Shown here in pieces: positions 36,636-46,607 of a DNA stretch of 64,000 bases (position 1 is the stretch's first letter; each line of letters begins with the position of its first letter). The stretch lies in assembly GCA_002104985.1 (NCBI GenBank), contig MCGO01000004.1:310001-374000 (forward strand), given 5' to 3'. The translations under genes and the position numbers were made by a program. The notes under the pieces are model-generated. The model saw only the letters and a program-made list of their open reading frames with translations, was not told the DNA's origin and did not search any database. The DNA comes from Rhizoclosmatium globosum. Taxonomy: Eukaryota > Chytridiomycota > Chytridiomycetes > Chytridiales > Chytriomycetaceae.

Positions 36636-39544
36636 CTAAACTGCGATCCATCTCCACAATAATCCACTCCAACAAGTACTTCCAGTAAGTTGTGCATGAG
36701 TTGGTACTGAGCAACATTCACGATAGAAGAGTTTTTGTTTGCAAGCGAGCGTACAAGCTTCAGGGCCTCCACAACCACTCCACACCTGACTCAAGAATTC
36801 GAAATTTACAACTGGTGTTGTGGCTCGGCAAAAAGTCAAGATTGTCATGGTTATACAAGCTAATACGATCGAGAACCCTGCTGGAGTTCTGAATAAAGCT
36901 CGCCATGTTATGTCCCACCTCATCATTATCATCGACATCATCAAAATCGTCATTCCTTGAAAGAAGCCAGCCATACAATATTGTGTGGGATGTTGCAAAA
37001 GTCTCAAAGCAATGTCACCGTTACCAAACGCAAGAGCGAAACAAACTGGATTCACGTGGAAAATCTTGTCATCTTCTTCGTCGGAATCTGGCTGATTCAA
37101 AAAGGCAATTCTCTTGACAACTCGTTTGCAAAACGCAAACCATTCAGACCCAACTTCGATTGGAATTCCCGCATTAATGTCAACACCAGCTTCCAGTAAG
37201 ATATCAATGACACCATGAGATTGATCTTTTGCTCGGATTGCGAGATGCAGTGGAGATAACGTGCTCGACGCCGAAACTGGATGATACAATCCACTGTCTA
37301 TCAACAAAATTGGACGATACCCGAATGTGATTGACCAAACTAAACGAGTTGCCATGAATGGTACATCCAAGAACACACGCGCAACTTTCTCGAGTATGTT
37401 GATATCGCGTTTTTGTCGTTGAACCGTTGGTCGAACAACTTCGGGATTGCTAGCAATTAAGGCGTTTATACATTCTATGTGGGAGCCATATGCTGCAAAA
37501 CAAAGACACGTTCTATTATCCGTAGTGCGATAGTTGGGATTGGCACCCTTTTTGATGAGTAAGTTCAAGATATTCACGTGTCCGGATTTGGCTGCCATAT
37601 GCAATGGAGTCAATGCATAACGAAATTCTTTAGCATCAATAACAGCACCATGTGCTGCGAGAACTTCGATAGTCTTCAATGGGTCTGCTTTCGTCGCGAC
37701 AGCTGCGTAATGGAGTGCTGTCCACTAAATATTGTAATAAGAAACTTTTTTTGAAAATGATGGTTTTGGCTTACACCGTGTCTGTCTTGAGCATTTGGAT
37801 CTGCCCGTGCAGGCGATTTACTGGAAAGCTCTTTGCAGTTATTCGAAGAAGTCTCATCTTCACCAACTAAAGTAAGTGAACTCTCTTCTCTTCTTTCCAA
37901 ACCCGGATTTCTAGATGTAGATTCAATTTCTGGAGCCTTAGGCAACGTTAACAAGTGCTCAACAGCTTCCCATTTCCCTTTCGTGGCAGCATACATTAGC
38001 GGAGTTCGCCCCAACGCATCTCTCGCGTCAATATTGACACGAATATCATGTACCAACATGTTAATCATTTCCAAATTTCCGAAACTAGCGCATACGTGCA
38101 ATGCATGAATCCCACTGCTTTTGTCTCCATCAGAACCATCACTACCACCTTCGAGAGGCATATGAGCAAAACTTGGTCTCGCTTGAAGAAAAGCACGAAC
38201 GATTTCGACATCGCTGCGAAAAACGGCGGAGCGAAGGGCAGTCGTTCCTTCCGCATCAGGCAAGTCGAGACATTCTGGGTACTTCAAAAGAAAACGAACA
38301 ATCTCTGGGCGACGACTGTTGGTGGCAAGCTATTTCACTAGATCGTTAGTAATTTGGGTGGTTATGGAACCAAATCCTACCCTAAGCGGTGTCCTGCAAT
38401 GTATATCTGTAGAATTGATATTGGCGCCATTACGAATAAGGGCAGAAATAAAATCTGGTGAGGCATTCATTGCAGCAAAATGTAAAGGAGACAAGCAGTG
38501 AAACTTGACTCTAGCATTGATATCCAACTGGACACTTCGGACTGGCGGAGTACGCAACGATGGTATTGCTGGTGCCAAAAGAGTTTGAGTAGAAGTTGCA
38601 ATTCGTGTCGTAGTAACAGCCGCTACATTGGATGGGTTGTTTTGTGTGACAACATCAACATGGGTATGGTAAATTTGTTTTCTAGCGGCTGGATATAAAG
38701 GGTTACCAAATTGAGTAAAACGCGTAACATTTGATTTCATGGAAAAATTCAGATTCTGGACATGTGAACGGTGCAACGTGCGGCGTTTGTCGTAATCTCG
38801 TTGACTCGAAAATTCTGCGCTTACCAAATCACTTATATGGTCAACATGTTCATTACTCAAACTGATTTGTGTAGTTAATAACTGAAATTATGGTTGAGCA
38901 CATGAACTTACGCGAAAAAGTGTAAACAATTCATATCGTGATCATCACTTTGTCCAGAATCGCGTCGCAATAGTGGTGCCGGAGGTGGAGGTAGTGCATT
39001 CAATTGAGGAGGTACTGGCATCGTGGGATTCGGAACCACAGTGGTGTTTCCTGCTTGATTGTGGACAGTATCTTCCTCCATTTCATCATCACCCCACGTT
39101 CCACTAGTCGATTCATTCTCAATCAAGGTTTCTTGCTCGTTAGTTGATTCTTGGGTCGTGGTTTGGAGTATGGTATCCTGGTTCACTTGATTCCTCATAA
39201 AATGATCCTTATCTGCTTGAATGAATCGATTTCTGAAGTATGATCTTTCGTCAAACACTTCACAAACACCAAATACATAAGACAGGAGTCTTATAAGTGT
39301 ATAGGCCAGTACAAACGTACTCAAAAGCGTGAAGCATAGAGTCACTACCATCATCATTCTGTATTCTTGTCTCCAAGAAGGCTTTTGAAGAAGAATGAAG
39401 GACTGATATTTCAGATGTCTCCTCGAAAGAATAAGCCTTTGTTTTTTGATGTTAATCCATGTAAATGAACGTGTAAATCCAAGACGATGGTACAAAGGAA
39501 CACTCTTTGTGTTCAACGAAAATCCAAGACAAAGACGAAAACAT
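36636..39544 (-). CDS. Ankyrin-repeat membrane protein
   Basis: Proposed exons 39544-39504, 39436-38912, 38861-38381, 38329-37775 and 37724-36636 give 896 aa. A transmembrane helix lies near the N-terminus (MMMVVTLCFTLLSTFVLAY). An acidic/Pro-rich linker is followed by about eight to ten ankyrin repeats (SPLHFAAMNASPDFISALI; GTTALRSAVFRSDVEIVR; TPLMYAATKGKWEAVEHLL; TPLHMAAKSGHVNILNLLI). A hydrophobic C-terminal segment (FSIVLACITMTILTF) may be a second helix. The first intron is the weakest part: without it there is no upstream ATG and translation would begin at 39357. No catalytic domain or known family beyond ankyrin repeats is seen. The stop lies 2 nt from that of TBC1D32. Confidence 0.72.
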
Positions 39545-39582
39545 AATAACAAGTTCTTATTTGTTAAACACAGATAAATAAA

Positions 39583-42500
39583 CTATTTAGATGGTGGAGC
39601 CCAGGTTTTTGCAATAGGTTCCAATGTCTTCTTCACTCTGCTTGCAATTGAGGAAACTCGACGATGAAGCTCATCAGAAGTCGCTTCAATAACCTATATA
39701 AAGACTTCAATAAATGATTTTCTAGCACAAAGAAAGTTATTATACCGGTGCTTTCCCACGCTGCAATACAATTCCAGCAACATCATTATCAATCTTGACC
39801 TTCCATGATCGCCTCTGCTTTCCACTGAATTCCCCAGTGCCCATCTTATCATCTTTCTCATCGTTCGCTTTGGTATCCAACTCCACGCCCTGTTCTCCGA
39901 ATTGTTGCTTGAAGAAATCAGTCACAACTTCTTCAAATTCTGTATCACTTCCACCAGTAACCCCGTCGGTATCACTAGATTCTCCAACATTCTCGTTCGC
40001 CTCATCATTGTGACCGTGGTCACTGTGACTTTTAGTGCTGTCTTCATGGTCATGACTGTGACCCTCGTCGTGTTCATGCTCATCACCATGAGAATGCTTG
40101 TGTGTAGAACGAGTTGCTGAAACACAAAAGAATATCAGCATATGCTGAAATATAAAATGAACAAACCTTTCACACTCGCAGGACTGCTTTCAGCTTGTAA
40201 GACAATAGCCAAAACTGAATCCGCCACCATATCATTGACACTGTTTCCCTCCCACTCCAAAAGCAAACGTCCATTCTCCAAGTCTTTCACTTTAACAGTA
40301 TTAAAGACCAAGAATGCATCGTCATCTTCTTCGTCCTTTTGACACGCTCCATACATGGCTTCCAAATGCCATTTCACAAGTGTTAACGGAGCGCGAGAAG
40401 GAACCACAAGTCTTTGTGCAAGAGTTGCGCTCACAAGGTCAGTGAATTCAGGTAAATCAACAGGATCAATCAGCCGATATGTAAAATCTTTGGCAACAAG
40501 AACACCTTCCACGCGAGTGTTTTGTTTCAAAGGATTTTTGGCAAGAGTTCCCATAGCCTAGTGAACAAACACCACTTAAGTCAGTAACATAACCTTCAAT
40601 AACATTTCCACAATACTCACTTTGGCCATCTTCTCTCCTTTGAAATACAATTCAACACTCTCACAGTTTTTCGGTGTGAAAATGTTCAATGTGGCTCCAC
40701 TTTCGCTTTCCTGATATTTGCTCGCAAGAGCACTCTTCAATCTTCCCATTTGGTTCTGTTCACCATGCACCAATACGAGGTTCTGCGCACCGACTTCTTC
40801 AATAAACTGACTGTTTTGTGGGAAATCAACGTGGGCACTGAACGATACATATTCAACAGTCAACCGAAGGGGTAGTTTTCCTCCGTTCAGAGATTTGATT
40901 TCTTCGGGCTGAGAGAGGATTTCTTTACCCAGAGTCCCTTCAACAACATAACCAGGAATAATAACGCCGTTGCGCTTGTCTGGACACCAAAGTTCGAGGA
41001 GTTCACGAGATTGACCATTCTATAAAGAGGTGTGATGGGATCAGATTTGGCCAAGGTGTGGGGTTGGTGGTGGGGCACAGTTTGAAATGAGAAAAGGAGA
41101 AAAAAATCACAACATACTTGCAACATTCCAGGACTCGCCATCATGACACAAGGACCCACATCGTCAAAGTAATTCATACTCTTTAAATTACTAATGTGCT
41201 TGAACTGGAACGGATTTTGACCACTCATAGTTTGTTGTCGAATTCTGGAGTTCATCATATTTGAGAAGGTCTGGAACACTGTCATACACTTTTTGGCCAA
41301 AGCTGACGCGTAGTATATAGGCACGTTGTGGAGTTCTGGGTGAGCCTGCCAGTACTCGTCAAGAATAAGTAGAAGTTCCTGTGCACGACCCAACGCAAAC
41401 ACTGGAATAAGACAACGTCCACCTCGAGCGACGATTTGATGAATTGTTTGGGTGAAGATTGTTTCACGCTCGACACGAGATCGGTGATGCTGAACTCCAT
41501 ACGTACTCTCTGCAATCAAGACTTCTGGGACAACGTTTGGAGGCCGTTCTGCTGCCATCAAATGACGATCTTCTTCGCGCTAGTGAAATTTTGATAGTTA
41601 GGACCACATGTGTGTAAGATCGATATTGATGTAGAAATTCTGATCCAGCCCGAAATCTTCTTTTCTCTCAGCCCTTGAGACGACATCGTATTCCAAGAAT
41701 TCTGATATGCATTCAGTGTGCAACGATGTCCAGGGTTTGACGATGCATGAATTGTCCCCCACTTTATCCATATTCTCCCATACAATTCCGATTATTTGCC
41801 ATTAAGGACACAGAAATTCAAAATTCTCATGGTTTGTTGAGCCAGATTTGGAGTTCCACAGGGGTTTCCGCACGGCTTTTATCAGATGCAGTATTTCCTC
41901 TGAGTTCAAGTTCGGGCGAGCCACTAACCGAATAATCTCCTGTATACAGCACGCGAACACCAGCAATTTCAATGAGAAACATGGCAGCTCCCAACACGTG
42001 TCCAGCATTGTACGGAGTAAACTTGATTCCCTCGACTTCTATCATTTGATGGAAGTCAATTGTCTCAATTTTGTCATATGCGCGCAATAAATCCTTTTCG
42101 TCATAGAGCATATCATCGACAGAGAGGTTTGAAACTTTCACGTAGTCGGCCAACAGCCATTTGAAAATTGCTTTTGTAGGGTGAGTCATGAAAACACGTC
42201 CTTTGAATGTTGTCTGAAAGAATACGCAGGCTTAGTGTTTCAATTCGAGAAGATTGAAGGAAAGGCGAAGTTTGAGGGGCAGCACCTTTTCCATAAAGTA
42301 CGGCAAGGCAGCAGCATGATCAATGTGAAAACTGAGATAATATGCGTTGAGTTTGAAGATGAAGAGCAAGCGAGTATTCTCAACTGTGTAAGCAAAAGTA
42401 CGTCGATGGTGGAAGGGTCAATGTTGTCAAAGAACGGCAGCGCAGCTAAACCAGAGTGAGCCGGATGCAGTCCACAATCAAGCTTGATGAAGACGGTAAG

Positions 42501-42734
42501 CAATAAATAAGACTGGACGCGCAAAGTACCATAACCGTCTTGTTTTTGTATTCGAGGAGCAAGCAACTGCGGCCGACTTCCTGTCCAGCTCCAAGGGGAG
42601 TGATGCGCAGAATGTCCGAGGCGTCCTGAGTGGTCAATTGAGTCAGATTGTGGCAGTCATTTGAATGCAGCGCGTACCTGTGCTGCTGCCGTGTCGCTGG
42701 CTGTCTGCTGGTTTGGGTGAGGCCGTTTCGACAT
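39583..42734 (-). CDS. YSH1: Cleavage and polyadenylation factor endonuclease CPSF73/Ysh1
   Basis: Metallo-beta-lactamase/beta-CASP nuclease that cleaves pre-mRNA at the poly(A) site. Ten exons (42734-42678, 42625-42530, 42482-42385, 42331-42286, 42213-41929, 41579-41118, 41019-40621, 40557-40167, 40116-39746, 39693-39583) give 771 aa. Metal-binding motif HFHIDH is formed across an exon junction; also [26 protein letters not shown] and a beta-CASP motif ending in SAHVDF. The C-terminal domain that pairs with CPSF100 is present but carries a His/Asp/Glu-rich insertion (around 40005-40107). One intron (41580-41928) is 349 nt. The ATG is 28 bp from that of divergent VPS26. Confidence 0.94.
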
Positions 42735-42762
42735 TTCTGAAGAAATTAAATCGAACAACGAA

Positions 42763-44262
42763 ATGGTAACACCAACCTCAAACCTCCACCACCCACTCAT
42801 CGGCTAACCCTCAACGCTGGTTCTTTACATCCTAGGCATCGCTGTTTGGCCTTGGGACATTCGCGGACGTCGAAGTTGTGTTTGCGGGCGAGGCCGAGCG
42901 GAAGGTGGTCGAGACGCGGTTGCCTGCCGCTGCCGCCGACAAGGACAAGGAAAAGAAGGAAAACGCGGATGCGAAGCGCCTGCGAATGCCGCTCTACTTT
43001 GACGGCGAGTCTGTTGCGGGAAAGGTTCGTGTCCCAGGCTCCCGCAAGCACTCCACCACCCTCTTACTGCTGCAAAACTAGGTCCTGGTGCGCCCTAAGG
43101 ATGCAAAGAAACTCGACCATCAGGGAATCAAAATCGAATTCGTTGGCTCAATCGGTACGCGTGTGTCCCGTGTCGAATACACGCTTGGCTGACTCTCTGC
43201 CTCCACACATCACCCATACTCATTCAATAGAACTTTTCAACGACCGCGGTGCCCATACAGAATTCGTTTCTCTGTCTCAGGAACTCGCAGCACCAGGAGA
43301 ACTTCGCTCCTCAGGAACATTTGACTTTGAATTCAAGAATGTCGAGAAACAGTTTGAATCCTACTACGGAATCAATGTGAAGCTGCGTTACTTTGTTCGC
43401 GTCACTATTGCTCGTCGTATTTCAGACATTGTAAAGGAACGCGATCTTTGGGTCTACTCCTACCGGGTTCCTCCAGATGTTAACAACTCAATCAAAATGG
43501 AGGTTGGAATCGAGGATGCCTTGCACATTGAATTTGAGTACAACAAATCAAAGTGAGTTGTCGAGTCTCTGAGATCATCGAAAACGCGGATTGGTGTTTG
43601 TCTTTATAATGGGCATTTCAGCAAGACTTTGAACGATGGATTCTTTGAGTGAATGAAATGATGCGCGAGGGTTATTCCCTAAACATGCACTACGGCCAAC
43701 TCTGCTGGCAAGTCTTTCGAACTATACAACTCACAACTGCCCAATAGATACCACCTACGCGATGTAATCGTGGGTAAAATTCAATTCCTCCTTGTTCGCA
43801 TCAAAATCAAGCACATGGAACTCAGCATTATTCGCCGCGAAACAACGGGTGTGCCTCCCAACCAATACAACGAAAGTGAAACCATCACCAAATTCGAAAT
43901 TATGGATGGGGCACCAGCCCGAGGTAATGCATGTAAATGTTCATTCATCTTATTTACGGACGAATCGAATAGCTGAAGTGATTCCCATTCGCTTGTTCCT
44001 CAGTGGTTTCGAGTTGACTCCAACTTACCGAGATGTAAACAAAAAGTTTTCGACGAGGTACTACCTGAATCTCGTTTTGGTTGATGAAGAGAATCGGAGA
44101 TATTTCAAACAGCAAGAGGTTTGTGTATTCCGTTATTAAGCGTTTGTGTTGACGTATTCGTTCCAGATCACGATATTCAGAATCAAGGATGACGGAGAGG
44201 AATACCAACAAATTGCTGGGGGTGCTTCGTCAGCCGGGCTTTCAACATTCACCAAGCAGTAA
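42763..44262 (+). CDS. VPS26: Retromer subunit VPS26
   Basis: Arrestin-fold subunit of the retromer cargo-recognition complex, returning receptors from endosome to Golgi. Exons 42763-42765, 42836-43024, 43082-43154, 43231-43552, 43748-43923, 43973-44118 and 44167-44262 give 334 aa. The first coding exon is just the ATG: splicing yields MASLFGLGTFADVEVVF, matching the family start, and there is no other suitable ATG. Family motifs include KNVEKQFESYYGINVKLRYF, VGKIQFLLVRIKIKHMELSI and PIRLFLSGFELTPT. A Lys/Glu/Asp-rich insertion (ADKDKEKKENADAKR) interrupts the first strands, and one intron (43553-43747) is 195 nt. Confidence 0.94.
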
Positions 44263-44410
44263 TCGATAAAGCCTTTTGATGTGTTGTTTACGTTACACTT
44301 TTGCCATTACTGTCCTTTTTCCTTTTCCTGTATTGTTAGAGAAGGGAACGGATAGATTGATGTGGACAAGGTGTGCTCTTCAAAACATCATCCAAACAAA
44401 CACCACTAAC

Positions 44411-45577
44411 ATGCTCAACATCATGTCAATGAAGAAGAAGGCAGCAGCCGATGCTGCCAACGGAGGCAAGAAGGCAAAAACCTCTGCCGCCAAGATCAGG
44501 CTCCAGAAAGGTACACTAGCAAACAAGCACAGCAACCTCCTGTTCTGACCCTGACAATCGGCGCCTATCGTTATCCCTCTTCTACCTGTAGCATATTGCA
44601 TTCAATAGAATCTAAAACCAAACCATTTCACTAGATATGGATGACCTGAACAACATCCCCAAAACTATGGCTGTCTCTTTCCCTGATCCTGATGACCTCT
44701 TCAACTTCAACCTGACGATTACGCCCGACGATGGTAACCTATCCTAACCTCAGTTCCTGCACTGGAAGTGTAATGTGGAAGATGTGGATGTGGATGTGGA
44801 TAATGACGTCGAGTTGCTTTGCCAGCAATCAACGTGAGCACATATCCATGATACAACGCAGAGAAAGCAGTGTCTACGACTAGAAATGAGAAATGAATGA
44901 GCGCTAAAGATTGGCTTTTCTTCTACAGGATTCTATAAGGGTGGTGTGTTTCGATTCAGTTTCAAGATCAAGGAAGGGTATCCGCATGAAGCCCCAAAAG
45001 TCCTTTGTACTCAAAAGGTGATTTGAATTTTCCGCAGTATCGGCAGGAGTATTGGGACTGGCGTTGTGGAAGGGAATTGGAATTCAATGGAAATGATTGG
45101 AAGTATTGTGTGGTGGACTCTATATCATTGAGGATGAGAATATCATTACGAACCATTGCACGCACGAATTCGGCCATTGCTTGGATAGATTTAATTCTTG
45201 GAACGGAATTACCAAAGGTCGGTTGATGAAACTAATCTCTCTGTACAGATTTACCACCCAAACATTGATTTGGAAGGAAACGTCTGTCTCAACATTTTAC
45301 GTGAAGACTGGAAACCTGTCTTGAACATCAACTCTGTCATGATTGGATTGCAGTATATTTTCCTGGAGCCAAACCCAGATGATCCTTTGAACAAGGGTAC
45401 GTTTTATTCTTTTAATGCTATGTTCGTGAATTCTTACTGTCTCGAATTTGTTGTGGCGGTTGAATAGAGGCTGCGCAGGTTCTGAGCACAAACCGTGCTG
45501 TGTTTGTATCTAACGTGAACAAGAGTATGCGTGGAGGATCAATTGGAAGCGTCACGTATGATAACGTTCTGTCCTAA
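44411..45577 (+). CDS. UBC12: NEDD8-conjugating enzyme UBC12
   Basis: E2 that passes the ubiquitin-like protein NEDD8/Rub1 to cullins. Exons 44411-44510, 44635-44733, 44929-45017, 45249-45396 and 45468-45577 give 181 aa. The UBC fold shows the HPN motif and active-site Cys109 in [15 protein letters not shown], plus the UBC12-type end SVTYDNVLS. The N-terminus [10 protein letters not shown] matches the NEDD8-E1 docking extension (MIKLFSLK in animals), which decides this start over an in-frame ATG at 44360. Introns here are long (124, 195, 231 and 71 nt). Confidence 0.93.
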
Positions 45578-45751
45578 AATTCTTAGTGGGTGAGAGAAGG
45601 TGGAAGGGGGAAACCGCATGAATTGATGGTTGATATGTTGTTGATGTTGCACAATCATGAATATAATACATACAAACAAATTCAAGGTGCTTGCAATACG
45701 TGTTTATTTGATTTGACGATCCCTTCATCAGTGTTCCCTTCATCAATCCAT

Positions 45752-46566
45752 CTACTTCTTTCCAGAAGCTTCTGAAGCAGCTGCTGCTTCAATTGATGCA
45801 GCGATTGCCTCCTTCTCATAATCTCGCATAATATTTTGACTGTATGGGTGGTCGGCATCAGCAAAGACTCGCAGACGATCGAAATGAACTCTTCGGAGGT
45901 TGTTTTTCGGGAGCATTCCGTAGATTGCCTTTTTCAGAGGCTACAGAGAAATCGAGTTAGTTATTCTGTTCAGGAAGCCAGGTGGGGGATAGTAGTTTCA
46001 AAGTTTCATCCTGTTGATTTCTAGTCCAACATCCTTCCCACATTCAAACAAGTTATCTTTCAATGCGCATATTCGATTTAGAAACACAGTCTCTGAAGGG
46101 TTGTTCGTGGCCATCTGTCTATGTTCGAAAAAGGGCAAAGCGGATCTTTCGTCGTATACACTTCTCTCCATCATGCATTCGCTCGGATATAATGAATTCG
46201 CAACGTACTCCGTTTGGATGCTCTGCTTTGAAGTCATCGTGCGAGATTTGAGTCAGACCACCGATCCATCGGGAGTGCCAGAAGTACTGCTTATCCGAGT
46301 CCTTCTTTCCAGTGAGCTTCAAGTGGCGAGCATTGATGACAACAACGTAGTCGCCAACATCGTCTAGAGGAGGAGGAGGGAGAAGAGAAGGAAGGTCAGC
46401 GCAACAGCAGAAGGACCGAGGAAGTCTCCTTACCAGATGGATGCCAGGTTGGCTTGTACTTTCCACGAAGGGCAATTGAGATACGCTGCGCTAATGTTCC
46501 GAGAGTGCGATCTCTTGCGTCGACCAGGTGCCAGACTCGGCCTCGAATCGATGTTGCAGTGTTCAT
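45752..46566 (-). CDS. MRPL23: Mitochondrial ribosomal protein uL13
   Basis: Large-subunit mitoribosomal protein of bacterial L13 type. Exons 46566-46434, 46363-46209 and 45940-45752 give 158 aa, matching yeast Mrpl23 in size. Motifs: [63 protein letters not shown]. The second intron is long (268 nt); removing it joins HPNG directly to PLKKAIYG as the family requires. There is little sign of a cleavable presequence, as in some L13m proteins. The start codon is 41 bp from that of divergent SEC24. Confidence 0.9.
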
Positions 46567-46607
46567 TTGTTTGGTTGGTTTCTTTCTTCAAAGGCCAAAA
46601 AAGAAAG

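Noticed and set aside
41580..41928. C/D or H/ACA snoRNA in the long CPSF73 intron
   Set aside because: No RTGATGA/CTGA pair with terminal stem and no convincing ANANNA/ACA arrangement.
44360..44410. Earlier in-frame ATG for UBC12
   Set aside because: It would bury the conserved N-terminal docking peptide behind 17 extra residues; the ATG at 44411 matches the family start.
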